From Helicobacter sp. (GTDB taxonomy: Bacteria; Campylobacterota; Campylobacteria; Campylobacterales; Helicobacteraceae): a DNA stretch of 50,009 nt. Where the stretch lies: assembly GCF_022511165.1 (NCBI RefSeq), contig NZ_JAFLSB010000005.1, forward strand, positions 1-50,009, given 5' to 3'. The position numbers were made by a program, and so were the translations under genes. This document shows positions 23,919 through 33,652 of this stretch, in pieces (positions within the stretch are counted from its first letter, which is position 1; each line of letters opens with the position of its first letter). The notes under the pieces were generated by a model. It saw only the letters and a program-made list of their open reading frames with translations, was not told the origin of the DNA and made no database searches.

Positions 23919-24954
23919 CAAAACTAATACTCCCTTTTGAATAATTTGCCACTTTTGATTCAAAAAAGTTTGTTTTTTGCTGATTAAAACTTGCAAACTG
24001 ATCCACCCATTTAATAGGGTTTTTAGAATGATAAAGCTCTTTAAATCCCACCACTCTAAGGCGCGTATCTGCTAAATACTGGATATACTCGCGTATAATA
24101 TCTGGCGTAAGCCCTAGAATCTGCCCTTGCGTGATGTATTCACCCCAACTTGATTCTATATCTACTGCCTTTCTAAACATCTCTATGACTTCCTCTTCAA
24201 GCGCAGAAGTAAATAAATCCTCTCGCTCTTTGCGCAAAGAATTAATCATATTTTGAAATAAAACCAAATGTGTTATTTCATCGCGCTGAATAAATCGTAT
24301 CATCTGCGCAGAACCAAGCATTTTGCCACTTCGCGCAAGAGTATAAAAAAACGAAAATCCACTATAAAAATAAATCCCCTCTAAGATTTGATTAGCAAAC
24401 ATTGCCTTTAATAAGCTCTGTTCATCGGGCGATTTAGCAAGAGTGATATAGACATTAGCGATATAATCATTTTTGCTTCTTAGCTGCATATCACTGCGCC
24501 ACATATCATAAATCTCCTCTGTGTTTGCCGAGATAGATTCTACCATTACTGCATAGCTTTGAGAATGCAAAGCCTCCTCAAAGGCTTGACGCACAAGCAC
24601 GAGATTAATTTCAGGGCTTGTAATATAAGGATTCATATTATCAATGAGATTATTCGTTTGCAGAGAATCCATAAAAATAAGCTGTGCCAAAGCCCTATCA
24701 TAGCCAAGCTTTTCTTGGGCTGTCAAGCCGCTATTATAATCGCGCTTGTCTTGATTCATATTGACTTCTGCAGGAAACCAAGTGTTATTAAGCATTGTCT
24801 GCCATAGATTATATGCCCATTGATATTTAATTTTATTGAGTTCAAATATGCTTGTAGGATTGCCTCCAAAGATGCGTCTATCTACAACACTCTCGGTAGA
24901 TTGGGGATTGTAAATAAGTTTGCGTGAAATAGCTTGAGATTCTAATATACCCAT
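23908..24954 (-). CDS. nrdB: Ribonucleoside-diphosphate reductase beta subunit (class I)
   Basis: This 348-residue R2 protein carries the di-iron site and tyrosyl radical used by NrdA. FMDSLQTNN holds the first Asp ligand. EEALHSQSY gives Glu, His and the radical Tyr, and RDEITHLVLF gives the later Glu and His ligands. The C-terminal tail with NFFESKVANYSKGSISFDDF would dock to NrdA. The start has an AAAGG ribosome-binding site, and a TACAAT -10 lies about 50 bases upstream. nrdA is not adjacent, as in H. pylori. It is first in a run with nitrilase, pcm, prepilin peptidase, LptF/G and truA. Confidence 0.96.
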   Translation of the reverse strand: MGILESQAISRKLIYNPQSTESVVDRRIFGGNPTSIFELNKIKYQWAYNLWQTMLNNTWFPAEVNMNQDKRDYNSGLTAQEKLGYDRALAQLIFMDSLQTNNLIDNMNPYITSPEINLVLVRQAFEEALHSQSYAVMVESISANTEEIYDMWRSDMQLRSKNDYIANVYITLAKSPDEQSLLKAMFANQILEGIYFYSGFSFFYTLARSGKMLGSAQMIRFIQRDEITHLVLFQNMINSLRKEREDLFTSALEEEVIEMFRKAVDIESSWGEYITQGQILGLTPDIIREYIQYLADTRLRVVGFKELYHSKNPIKWVDQFASFNQQKTNFFESKVANYSKGSISFDDF

Positions 24955-25004
24955 AAAAAACCTTTAAGAAGACTTTAAGAAAATTGATATAAAAATGCGG
25001 GGAA

Positions 25005-25010
25005 ATTGTA
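25005..25010 (-). promoter_or_regulatory. Promoter -10 for nrdB and following genes
   Basis: On the minus strand this reads TACAAT, about 51 bases before the nrdB ATG, in the AT-rich gap between tRNA-Leu and nrdB. Confidence 0.4.
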
Positions 25011-25160
25011 TTGATTTAGGACTTAAATTCTAATAATATTAATGAGGTAAATAAAATTTTGCATTCAAAATTCAACCTCTAAAAACATAGAGAACCAACC
25101 TTTTAGAATCTACGAAATTTAAGCATAAAAATAAAAGATTGATAAAATAAAAAGCTTAAG

Positions 25161-25245
25161 TGGTGCGGGAAAGAGGACTTGAACCTCCACGCCTTGCGGC
25201 GCCAGATCCTAAGTCTGGTGCGTCTGCCAATTTCGCCATTCCCGC
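25161..25245 (-). tRNA. tRNA-Leu (anticodon UAG)
   Basis: The minus strand folds as a tRNA of 85 bases with an encoded CCA end. The acceptor arm is GCGGGAA paired with TTCCCGC, the D arm contains AAATTGGCAGACGC, and the anticodon arm CCAGA/TCTGG has loop CTTAGGA (anticodon TAG). A long variable arm, CGCCGCAAGGCG, marks a class II tRNA, and the T arm contains GGTTCAAGTCC. It reads CUN leucine codons. It stands between dxs and nrdB on the same strand. Confidence 0.96.
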
Positions 25246-25289
25246 AAGCAAGGATAGAGCGTGGATTTTACTTATTTTTTCTTTAAACT

Positions 25290-27161
25290 CTACTTAGAAT
25301 CTAGCCACTTTTGAATAGCCAAAACAATCTCTTTTGTGCCTAAACCAAGGCTAGATTCAACCTTTGCGCTATTGCCGTGTGGGATAAACTCATCTTTAAT
25401 CTCAAAGCTCTTAAGCGCTACATCTTGCACATTTTCTTCTGCTATACATTCTAAAATCGCGCTTCCCACGCCGCCCATATAATAACTATCACTCAATACA
25501 CATATATATTTATGCGTATTTAAAAGTTTAAATAAGATGTTTTTATCAAGCGGTTTTACAAAACGCAAATCAAGCAAAGTCGGCTTATAGCCTATTTTTA
25601 CTAGCTCCTCATATGCCTTATACGCCCTGCCTACGCCATTACCATAACCTATAAGAAGGAGTTTTTCACCTTCTTTTAATACCTCTGCCTTACCAAGCTC
25701 AAATACACTTGCAGGGAAGATTCCATCATCTAGCACAAATGCACCACGTGGATAGCGAAATGCACAAGGAGAGGTATTATGATGATAAGCAAAATCCACA
25801 GCTTGGCGCAAACTCTCATTATCGCGAGGCGCAAAAAGCACCATATTGGGGATTGAGCGCAAATAAGCAATATCAAAAAGCCCTTGATGCGTCTCACCAT
25901 CTTCGCCTACAATCCCTGCCCTGTCAATACAAAAACGCACAGGAAGATTAAGAATACTTACATCGTGGATAATTTGATCATAGGCGCGTTGCAAAAAAGT
26001 AGAATAAATTGCGACAAAGGGCTTAAAACCCTCCTTTGCCATCGCCGCCATTGAAGTAACAGCGTGTGCTTCACAAATCGCCACATCAATAAAACGCTCC
26101 GGAGCTTTTTCTATAAGCTTATCTATACCTGTGCCACTTGGCATCGCTGCTGTTGCACCAACAACCTTTTCATCTCCTAGATATGTTTGCAAACTTTGGG
26201 CAAACACTGCTGTGGGCGATAGAGTAGTAGCTTTTTTAAGCATAGAACCCGTATCAATGTCAAAAGGACCTACGCCGTGCCAATGCTCAAAATGCCCCTC
26301 GGCAATTTCATATCCCTTGCCTTTGAGCGTTTGTGCGTGGATAATCACAGGCTTATTCATCTCTTTTGCTTTATGCAAAGTTGCAATAATAAGCTCTATA
26401 TTATGCCCATCAATGGGTCCAATATAATCAAGCCCTAATTCCTCAAACAAAATGCCCGGCGTAATGAGTTTGAGGGATTCTTCAAAACGTTTTGCAAGAT
26501 AAAGATAAGTTGCAGAATCAGGCATTTTTGTGAGCATTTTTTTAATGCTATCGCGCGTTTTTTGATAAAAAGATGTAGTAAGAATCTGCGAAAGATAATT
26601 ACTAATCGCCCCAATAGGCTTAGCAATGCTCATCTCATTATCATTAAGGATAATTACCATTGGGTATTTCTTATCCCCGAGTTCATTGAGAGCTTCATAT
26701 ATAAGTCCTGCGCTCATTGAGCCATCGCCCACCATTACCACAGGCATTCCGCTCTTTGCCCCTAGCGTTCTTGCTCTCCCTACACCCACAGCAAGAGACA
26801 AAGAAGTCGAGCTATGCCCCGCGATAAAATAATCACTCGCAGATTCATTGGGATTACAAAATCCGCTAATGCCACCAAATTGCCTTAAGGTGCTAAATGC
26901 CTCCCATCTTCCTGTGAGGAGCTTATGTGCATAAGCTTGATGAGAAACATCAAAGATGAAAGGGTGCTTTTTGACATCAAATACCGCGTGCATTCCCACA
27001 ATCAAATCCACCGCGCCAAGTGTTGAACTTAAATGTCCTCCATTTGAGCTTACCACCGCTAAAATTCTCTGCCTAATGCGCGCAGCGAGTACATTCAACT
27101 CTGCTAAAGAAAGAGTGCTTAAGCTCTCAAAATCATATACTTTAGGCACTTGGGAAGTCAT
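25290..27161 (-). CDS. dxs: 1-deoxy-D-xylulose-5-phosphate synthase
   Basis: This 623-residue thiamine-diphosphate enzyme joins pyruvate and glyceraldehyde 3-phosphate to start the MEP isoprenoid pathway. GGHLSSTLGAVDL, SHQAYAHKLLTGR, AGHSSTSLSLAVG and the TPP motif GDGSMSAGLIYEALNELG appear in order. The transketolase-like second half has DRAGIVGEDGETHQGLFD and a C-terminal transketolase_C region. I chose ATG 27161, behind an AGGGG site and 11 bases after fliH. A longer open frame to 27254 overlaps fliH and lacks support. The fliH-dxs linkage is conserved in Helicobacter and Campylobacter. The usual next gene, lepA, is replaced by the tRNA and nrdB. Confidence 0.96.
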   Translation of the reverse strand: MTSQVPKVYDFESLSTLSLAELNVLAARIRQRILAVVSSNGGHLSSTLGAVDLIVGMHAVFDVKKHPFIFDVSHQAYAHKLLTGRWEAFSTLRQFGGISGFCNPNESASDYFIAGHSSTSLSLAVGVGRARTLGAKSGMPVVMVGDGSMSAGLIYEALNELGDKKYPMVIILNDNEMSIAKPIGAISNYLSQILTTSFYQKTRDSIKKMLTKMPDSATYLYLAKRFEESLKLITPGILFEELGLDYIGPIDGHNIELIIATLHKAKEMNKPVIIHAQTLKGKGYEIAEGHFEHWHGVGPFDIDTGSMLKKATTLSPTAVFAQSLQTYLGDEKVVGATAAMPSGTGIDKLIEKAPERFIDVAICEAHAVTSMAAMAKEGFKPFVAIYSTFLQRAYDQIIHDVSILNLPVRFCIDRAGIVGEDGETHQGLFDIAYLRSIPNMVLFAPRDNESLRQAVDFAYHHNTSPCAFRYPRGAFVLDDGIFPASVFELGKAEVLKEGEKLLLIGYGNGVGRAYKAYEELVKIGYKPTLLDLRFVKPLDKNILFKLLNTHKYICVLSDSYYMGGVGSAILECIAEENVQDVALKSFEIKDEFIPHGNSAKVESSLGLGTKEIVLAIQKWLDSK

Positions 27162-27171
27162 ATAGCCCCTA

Positions 27172-28002
27172 TCATTCACGCATATTCTCAAGCACAGATT
27201 GCTTGAGATTCTTATAGCGCGACATAATGGTGCCATCGATATTCCCCTTATCACTCACAATCACCACACCACCAAGCGATACTGCACTATCAGAAATGAT
27301 TTCTACTTTTGTATTATCTGCTAAATGCTCTTTGAGATATAAATAATCATTAGGATTGACTTTTATCTTAATATTTGTTGCGTCCATAATGGATTTAAGT
27401 AATTCTCGCGTGAGATTAAGAGCGATTTTTTGGGCATTTTCACTTACTTCACTCACAATCACTTCCTTAGCAATATCCACCGAAATAGCACTCAATTCCT
27501 TTTCTAATTCCTCTAAATGCTTTTGGCTTGATTTTAAGGTATTTTCAAGTGTAATAATAGAATCTACTAATGCCTTTTTTTGTCCATTCACTTCGGTAAA
27601 TAACTCATCTTTTGCTTTCTCTTGTGCCTCTCTAAAGCCATCTTTATAGCCCTCATCTCTCGCGCTCACCACACGCTGCTCACTCTCAACTTGCAACTTT
27701 TCAAACTGAATTTGTAATTTAGCAAGGGAGCTTGAGAGTTCATCTGTCTTTTGAAGGAGTTTTTCAACCAACTCTTGCTCTAAACTTGCAATCTTTTGTG
27801 CATTAGATTCTGCAAGACTCATATCCTGTGCCTCCTCTTGCTTATCAATTATGGGCGTTTCAGCGACAATAGGAGATGATTCTATATGGTTTGTGCTATT
27901 TTCTATCATCTCGGAAGTAATAGTCTTAAACTCGTATTTTTTAATATTATGATTCTTTAATCGCTCCTGCCCGATGATGTTGTCTTGGTTAAGCAATGAC
28001 AT
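27172..28002 (-). CDS. fliH: Flagellar assembly protein FliH
   Basis: This 276-residue protein regulates the flagellar export ATPase FliI. Residues 60-180 are a long coiled coil with many Glu, Gln and Lys residues. The C-terminal domain has VSLGGVVIVSDKGNIDGTIMSRYKNLKQSV, the usual FliH/YscL end. It begins at ATG 28002 with AGGAGAAC upstream, overlapping the fliG stop by 14 bases, so the two are coupled. Length and position between fliG and dxs match other epsilonproteobacteria. Confidence 0.93.
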   Translation of the reverse strand: MSLLNQDNIIGQERLKNHNIKKYEFKTITSEMIENSTNHIESSPIVAETPIIDKQEEAQDMSLAESNAQKIASLEQELVEKLLQKTDELSSSLAKLQIQFEKLQVESEQRVVSARDEGYKDGFREAQEKAKDELFTEVNGQKKALVDSIITLENTLKSSQKHLEELEKELSAISVDIAKEVIVSEVSENAQKIALNLTRELLKSIMDATNIKIKVNPNDYLYLKEHLADNTKVEIISDSAVSLGGVVIVSDKGNIDGTIMSRYKNLKQSVLENMRE

Positions 28003-29020
28003 CGTCTTGTTCTCCTAGCTGGACTAAGCCCTGCTCTGCAAGTGTTTGCACCACTTCAACGATTTTTCTTTGTGCATTTTCCACATCACGTACCTTGACT
28101 GCGCCCAAAAATTGCATTTCCTCCATAAACTGCTCACTCGCACGTTGAGACATATTGCCCATAAATTTTTGCTTAAGCTCATCGGGTGCAGATTTAAGCG
28201 CAAGGGTAAGATCTTTTTTATCTGCGATTTTAAGAATCTCTCTAATAGCGTTATTATCAAGCTTAGTAATGTCTTCAAAGGTAAACATCATTTCCTTAAT
28301 TTCTATGGCTAATTGTGAATCAATTTGCTCAATTTGTGCAATGGTTGCCTTGGCGGCTTTTTGTCCCAAGCGGTTGAAAATTTCTGCCACAGAACGCGTT
28401 CCACCCACTTCGACTTTGTAACTTGTGAGCGATTCAAGTTTATTTTCAAGTACTGCACTCACGCGTTTAACCACACTTGGCGAAATATCCCCGAGGTTTG
28501 CCATACGAATAGCCACTTCTGCGCGCAATTCATCTGAAAAATATCCTAAAGTCTCTGCTGCACCACTTGCGTCCATATGCGCAAGAATAAGTGCGATTGT
28601 TTGAGGGTGTTCGTTGATAATAAAGTCTGCAAGCTGTTGAGGACGAATCTTTGAAAGATAGGCAAAATTCTTTTGAGATTGCATCGTCTTGGCGAGTTTA
28701 TCTAAAATCGCCTTGGCTGCATCTGGTCCTAATGATTTAATCAACAATTCACGCGCATAATCCATACCACCGGAATTGATATATTGATTAGATTGGAAAA
28801 TAACATAAAATTCCTCTAAAACCGCCGCACCAATACTTTTATCCATACCACCCATTTGAGCAATATATTTACTCACTTCAGTAATAGAATCAACATCAAG
28901 GTGGTGGAAAATTTCTGAAGTAATTTCATCGCCTAATTGCACAAGCAAAATAGCGATTTTTTCTGACATTGATAGTTCATCATATTGCGCTCTTTGACGC
29001 GGGCTAAGTGTAATTGCCAT
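27989..29020 (-). CDS. fliG: Flagellar motor switch protein FliG
   Basis: This 343-residue switch-complex protein transmits stator torque and sets rotor direction. The middle-domain EHPQ motif is in FIINEHPQTIALILAHM. The C-terminal torque helix region MFTFEDITKLDNNAIREIL carries the conserved charged residues. The N-terminal part EKIAILLVQLGDEITSEIFHHL binds FliF. The length is standard for the class. A GGAGT ribosome-binding site precedes ATG 29020, nine bases after fliF. Confidence 0.97.
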   Translation of the reverse strand: MAITLSPRQRAQYDELSMSEKIAILLVQLGDEITSEIFHHLDVDSITEVSKYIAQMGGMDKSIGAAVLEEFYVIFQSNQYINSGGMDYARELLIKSLGPDAAKAILDKLAKTMQSQKNFAYLSKIRPQQLADFIINEHPQTIALILAHMDASGAAETLGYFSDELRAEVAIRMANLGDISPSVVKRVSAVLENKLESLTSYKVEVGGTRSVAEIFNRLGQKAAKATIAQIEQIDSQLAIEIKEMMFTFEDITKLDNNAIREILKIADKKDLTLALKSAPDELKQKFMGNMSQRASEQFMEEMQFLGAVKVRDVENAQRKIVEVVQTLAEQGLVQLGEQDDVIA

Positions 29021-29029
29021 ATCTACTCC

Positions 29030-30751
29030 TTATGCTGATGTATTATGTTGAACGCCTGCAGTCAAATCAAGCTCATCTCGAATAAGCGTTTGGAATAATG
29101 CACCAATCTCTTGGGGTCGCTCACTAATCACATTACGCATCTTCTCAAGCAACACTTCATATTTGATATTATCCTCATCAAGCCCCGATCCAAGCCCGAG
29201 CTGATCCTCCACGCGTTTGCGCAACTCGCTAAATTTATTCACATCTTCTTCATCATCATCAAGCTGCATTAAAGATTCAATCTCATCATCTTCCTCTTCT
29301 TGCACTTCAAGCATACGTTCTGCAAATGGTGCAACGATTTTCTTGTAGAAAACAAACAAAATTACTGCAACAATCACATATTTTAGCAATGGCATAAATG
29401 GACTGAGGTATCGCTCCACTTTGCTTGAAAATTCCTCTAAGGCATCTTTTGGACGATAATCAAGCTGTGTGCTTCTAAAGGGCATATTAATAACCTCTAC
29501 TTGATCCCCACGCGCTTCATTATAGCCAATGGTTTTTTTTACCCCTTCTAAAAATTTATCCATATCTTCTTGTGGCCACGGAGAATACTCAAGACGTGGT
29601 TCACCATCTTCGCCCTCAACCTCTTTATAAATGCCATCAATCATTACAGAGGCACTTACGCGTTTTAGCACTCCATAATGTTCATCAATATTACTCACGG
29701 TTTTACCAATCTCATTATTGATGACAACTTCACTCTCTTTTTCCCACTCCATCATTTCATCTTCTTTTAAGCCTTGCACAGGACCTATATTGCTTACTAC
29801 GCCCGGCACACCACCAATTTGAGGAGGACGGAATCCTTTGCGCTCTTTCTCATATTCTCTCGTACCGCGCACCACAGGATTCTGATCAAATGCTTCTTGT
29901 GTGGATTTGCGCACACTAAAATCATAATCCATTGTTACTTGTGCTTGAACGCCATCGCCTACACTTGGTTGCAAAAATTTAATAATCTTTGCCTCCATAG
30001 CATTTTCTGCATTTTGTTGAAATTTGCGTTGAAATGCTGCTTGTCTTGCACGCGCACTCTGCTGGGCTGCCTCATCATCTTCGCCTAAAAGCTCTCCATC
30101 TTGGTTAATAATCTTTACAGATTCTGGGACAAGTCGCTCCACCGCTGCTGCCACGAGGTATTTAATCCCTATGACTTGTTCAGGAGTAAGAAACATATTA
30201 TCACGCACAGTGAGTTTTACTGAAGCTGAAGGCGGGTATCCCCCCTGCACAAAAAGCGATTCTTTAGGCATAGAGATATTAACAATCGCCTTATCAATGG
30301 GATTGAGGCTTTCAATGGTTTTTGCAAGTTCATTTTGCTTAGCGATAAGATATTTCATATCCTGTGTGAAGGGCGTTTCTCCCACATTATTTTCAAGCAA
30401 AATATCAAAGCCTACACCATTACTTGCCTTTGGTAACCCAAGCGAACCCATATTAATGCGTTGCTCATAGACTTTATCCTTTGGCACAAGAATCACATTA
30501 TCTTGTGGAATTTTATATGAGATTTTCTCTTGTTGCAATCTCTGTAAAATCGCCGCGCTATCCTCTGGGCTTAGGTTGCTAAAAAGCACCTCATAGTTTT
30601 CATATTCATCTTTTGTCTCTACGCGAAAGAGTATAAGATAAGTCAAAAAGCTAATCAACACAATGATAGTTGTGAGTATAATGATTTGCTGTCTCTTATT
30701 GAGCTTATTTAAAATCTTTGAAACTTGTTCATAAATCAGTTTTAAATCCAC
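29030..30751 (-). CDS. fliF: Flagellar MS-ring protein FliF
   Basis: This 573-residue protein forms the MS ring in the inner membrane. A first membrane segment at about residues 23-43 is followed by YEVLFSNLSPEDSAAILQRL and the ring-building domains with IVNISMPKESLF. The second membrane segment is near 437-457 (YVIVAVILFVFYKKIV). The C-terminal tail with an acidic stretch and the EVLLEKMRNVISERPQEIGALFQTLI region binds FliG. It lies nine bases after hisC and heads the flagellar part of the operon. Confidence 0.97.
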   Translation of the reverse strand: MDLKLIYEQVSKILNKLNKRQQIIILTTIIVLISFLTYLILFRVETKDEYENYEVLFSNLSPEDSAAILQRLQQEKISYKIPQDNVILVPKDKVYEQRINMGSLGLPKASNGVGFDILLENNVGETPFTQDMKYLIAKQNELAKTIESLNPIDKAIVNISMPKESLFVQGGYPPSASVKLTVRDNMFLTPEQVIGIKYLVAAAVERLVPESVKIINQDGELLGEDDEAAQQSARARQAAFQRKFQQNAENAMEAKIIKFLQPSVGDGVQAQVTMDYDFSVRKSTQEAFDQNPVVRGTREYEKERKGFRPPQIGGVPGVVSNIGPVQGLKEDEMMEWEKESEVVINNEIGKTVSNIDEHYGVLKRVSASVMIDGIYKEVEGEDGEPRLEYSPWPQEDMDKFLEGVKKTIGYNEARGDQVEVINMPFRSTQLDYRPKDALEEFSSKVERYLSPFMPLLKYVIVAVILFVFYKKIVAPFAERMLEVQEEEDDEIESLMQLDDDEEDVNKFSELRKRVEDQLGLGSGLDEDNIKYEVLLEKMRNVISERPQEIGALFQTLIRDELDLTAGVQHNTSA

Positions 30752-30759
30752 ATTTGCCC

Positions 30760-31875
30760 CTAACTATGAGTTTGTAAATATGTCTGTATGAGCTCAAATA
30801 CTCGTGTATTTTGCGCATCTGTGCCAATGGTAATACGAAAGGCATTAAGCCCATATGAACGCAAATTACGCACAATCACACCTCTTTGCAAAAGCCATTC
30901 ACATAAATGCGAAGATTCTATATCCTTATGTGAAAATGTAATAAAATTCCCATAAGAAGGGATAAAAACAAGCCCATTTTGCTTCGCATAAGCTTCATAT
31001 CGTAGCATTTGTGCAGCATTATTTTGAATACACTGCTCCACAAATACCTTATCTCCTAGGGCTATAAGCGCAGCCTGAAGGCTTAATGCACCTACATTAA
31101 AGGGTGGGCGCACCTTATAGAGCGCAGAAATAACGCGCTCACTTGCGATTCCATAACCCACGCGCATACCACCTAAGCCATATACTTTTGAAAATGTCCC
31201 AAGATAAATAACATTCTCAAACTCTTTGATAAGGGCAGCGGGATTGAGTGCCTTTGCCTTGTCTTTATACGCGGCAAATTCCTGATATGCCCCATCAAGG
31301 ATTATAAGCGTATCCTTATCGATTTGATGTATAAAATCTTCTATTGCTTGCGCGTCTAAGCACTCGCCCAAAGGATTATTAGGCACACAAAGAAAAATAG
31401 CGCTTATCTTTTTGCCTGCACCCTTTACATTCTTATAAAGTTGTAAAAATTCAGCAAGATTATGAAAATCATCTTGAATCTTGCAAATCTCTACACCCAC
31501 GAGTTTTGCATATACTTCATACATTGCAAAAGTCGTTTTTGCCATTAACACACACGCATTGTTATGATCCAAAGCCTGCATACAAAATTCAATGATTTGA
31601 TCACTCCCTGCGCCGATAATAATTTCTTTTGGGCGGACATTAAAGCGTAAAGCAAGGGCATCTTTAAGCTCATACATAGAATCATCAGGATACAAAAACG
31701 CCTTATGTGCATTGTGTTGTAAAGATTCTACGACTAAAGGAGATGTGCCATAGGGATTTTCATTACTTCCTAGTTTAATCACATCTTCTTGTTTAATGCC
31801 ATATTCACGCATTACAAGCTCGATTGGCTTCCCTGCCTCATAGGTTACAACCCTATCTAATGCCTTCCTAAACAC
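30760..31875 (-). CDS. hisC: Histidinol-phosphate aminotransferase
   Basis: This 371-residue PLP aminotransferase converts imidazole-acetol phosphate and glutamate to histidinol phosphate, and in some bacteria also makes aromatic amino acids. The PLP lysine is in GTFSKVYGLGGMRVGYGIA. The N-terminal KLGSNENPYGTSP and CVPNNPLGE are family motifs. The start is GTG 31875 behind AAGGATAGG, and no ATG fits better. The order hisC-fliF-fliG-fliH-dxs matches Campylobacter jejuni. Its upstream side is the long divergent gap before the phosphohexomutase gene. Confidence 0.95.
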   Translation of the reverse strand: MFRKALDRVVTYEAGKPIELVMREYGIKQEDVIKLGSNENPYGTSPLVVESLQHNAHKAFLYPDDSMYELKDALALRFNVRPKEIIIGAGSDQIIEFCMQALDHNNACVLMAKTTFAMYEVYAKLVGVEICKIQDDFHNLAEFLQLYKNVKGAGKKISAIFLCVPNNPLGECLDAQAIEDFIHQIDKDTLIILDGAYQEFAAYKDKAKALNPAALIKEFENVIYLGTFSKVYGLGGMRVGYGIASERVISALYKVRPPFNVGALSLQAALIALGDKVFVEQCIQNNAAQMLRYEAYAKQNGLVFIPSYGNFITFSHKDIESSHLCEWLLQRGVIVRNLRSYGLNAFRITIGTDAQNTRVFELIQTYLQTHS

Positions 31876-32228
31876 CGCCTATCCTTAAAATTCTTAATGT
31901 TTATCCTCACACCTTACTTACCAAAAATCCTTTATTTTACCTCAAAAGTCTTAAAAATTTTATAATTTTTACAATTTACTTAAGAGTTTCTATAGTTATA
32001 TCCATAATAAACTCCCTATCATTTCTCAAATTAAGATGTAATATGACTTAAAGATTCCGCACACAGCTAAAATCACATCGCTTTTTTGGCAAAAATAAAA
32101 TTCTAGATTCTTTAAAAAACATTTTGCCTTTATATCTACGCCTAAGATAAAATACAACGCAATCAAGCGAACTTAATAATAATTTTTGCTACAATCCCAC
32201 CTAATCTTACACTAAACAAAGGCAAAAT
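31876..32228. other. Divergent intergenic region hisC / phosphohexomutase
   Basis: This AT-rich stretch of about 350 bases has no convincing gene. It holds the start signals of two divergent transcripts. The plus-strand -10 at 32187-32195 is clear. On the minus strand only an AT-rich ATTATAAAAT region near 31955-31965 could serve hisC. GGCAAAA and TTTTGCC form a 7-bp inverted pair around an AGATTCT word near 32104. I see no operator I can name. Confidence 0.5.
32187..32195 (+). promoter_or_regulatory. Promoter -10 (extended) for the phosphohexomutase-pyrC unit
   Basis: TGCTACAAT is an extended -10 (TGnTACAAT) 33 bases before ATG 32229, which gives a leader of about 27 bases with an AAAGG ribosome-binding site. 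Confidence 0.6.
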
Positions 32229-33650
32229 ATGCGCATAGAACACATTTTTCGTGAATATGATATTCGAGGCATTTTTGGAGAAGATCTCACGCGCGAGGTT
32301 GTTTTTGGTATCGGGCAAGAGCTCGGTAAGTTTATCAAACACTCTTCTTTCCCTCCTTGCATACATATTGGCTATGACGCACGCACTCATTCCCCCACAC
32401 TTTTTGCTTGGCTTGCAGAGGGATTTTTAAGCGTAGATATTGAAGTATATGCACTTGGGCTTATTCCTACACCAGTGGCGTATTTTGCAACCTTTAATAG
32501 CATAGATTCTATCACTTGTCCAAATTCTGTGATGATTACAGGCTCTCACAATCCCCCACAATATAATGGCTTTAAAATCACCCTTAACCGCGCTCCTTTT
32601 TATGGGGAGCAAATCCGCACATTGGGAGCAAAGCTCACTCAAGCCCTCCCCTCTATTATGGAATCTTCGCAAAAAGCACAACCCCTAGATGCGGCACATT
32701 TCCCTCATCTCAATGCAAAACAAGCCTATATTGATTTTCTCACAAAGCATTTTGAACATCTCAAAGACTTTCCTTATCCTGTTGTGTATGATTGTGGCAA
32801 TGGCGTGGCAGGAGTGGCGATTGAGCAGATTCTAAAAAATCTCAATATCACCTACACACCGCTTTTTTTTGAGCCAGATGGAAATTTTCCTAATCACCAC
32901 CCAGACCCAAGCGAGGAGGAGAATCTTAACGCCCTTAAAACGCAAATGCGCCAAGAGCAAATCCCCATTGGCATAGCATTTGATGGAGATGCAGATAGAT
33001 TAGCCCTGCTGACAAGTCACTATCTTTACAAAGGCGATGAATTAGCGATTTTATTTGCCAAAGAAATGAAAGCGCATTTTTTAAGCCCTATCGTGATTGG
33101 CGAAGTCAAATGCTCTCAAGTGATGTATGATGAGATTAATAAAATCGGCAAAGCGGTAATGTATAAAACAGGGCATAGTAACCTTAAAGTGAAGCTTAAA
33201 GAATTGAATGCTCATCTTGCCGCTGAAATGAGCGGGCATCTTTTTTTTAATGACCGCTACTTTGGCTATGATGATGCAATCTATGCCTCTTTCCGCGCCC
33301 TTGAGCTATTTTTGCATTATACCCCAGAAGAGCTAGAATCCACCATATCTGCCCTGCCACGATTGTATAGCACCGATGAGGAGAAAATTAAAACCACAGA
33401 GGAGCAAAAATTTGCCCTCATTAGTGCATTAAAAAAAGCGTTGCAAAATCCACCTGCAGACTTTCCACTTATTAAAGAAATTATTGATATTGATGGATTG
33501 CGCGTAGTATTTGAAAATGGTTGGGGCTTAATAAGAGCAAGTAATACTACGCCTGTGCTTGTTACGCGTTTTGAGAGCGTGAGCGAAAAAGATTGTCAAA
33601 ACTACAAAACACATCTGCTCCATCTTCTTGAAACCTGCCAAAAAGGATAG
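32229..33650 (+). CDS. Phosphomannomutase/phosphoglucomutase
   Basis: This 473-residue alpha-D-phosphohexomutase interconverts hexose 6- and 1-phosphates for LPS and glycan precursors. The N-terminal FREYDIRGIFGEDLT, the phosphoserine loop MITGSHNPPQYNGFK, the Mg-binding IAFDGDADRLA and the sugar-binding GEMSGH-like AAEMSGHLFF are all present. The length is that of bifunctional PMM/PGM (AlgC/ManB type) enzymes. In H. pylori the corresponding enzyme is AlgC. pyrC follows after two bases, so they share a transcript. The symbol is left open because algC and manB are both used. Confidence 0.93.
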   Translation: MRIEHIFREYDIRGIFGEDLTREVVFGIGQELGKFIKHSSFPPCIHIGYDARTHSPTLFAWLAEGFLSVDIEVYALGLIPTPVAYFATFNSIDSITCPNSVMITGSHNPPQYNGFKITLNRAPFYGEQIRTLGAKLTQALPSIMESSQKAQPLDAAHFPHLNAKQAYIDFLTKHFEHLKDFPYPVVYDCGNGVAGVAIEQILKNLNITYTPLFFEPDGNFPNHHPDPSEEENLNALKTQMRQEQIPIGIAFDGDADRLALLTSHYLYKGDELAILFAKEMKAHFLSPIVIGEVKCSQVMYDEINKIGKAVMYKTGHSNLKVKLKELNAHLAAEMSGHLFFNDRYFGYDDAIYASFRALELFLHYTPEELESTISALPRLYSTDEEKIKTTEEQKFALISALKKALQNPPADFPLIKEIIDIDGLRVVFENGWGLIRASNTTPVLVTRFESVSEKDCQNYKTHLLHLLETCQKG

Positions 33651-33652
33651 AA

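Noticed and set aside
27162..27254. Longer N-terminus of dxs reaching into fliH
   Set aside because: The extra 31 residues are not family-like and lie wholly inside the fliH coding end. ATG 27161 has its own ribosome-binding site.
2772..31875. Mobile element or foreign island on the minus-strand runs
   Set aside because: No transposase, integrase, flanking repeat or tRNA-adjacent integration mark was seen. tRNA-Leu at 25161-25245 has no partial copy nearby that I could find.
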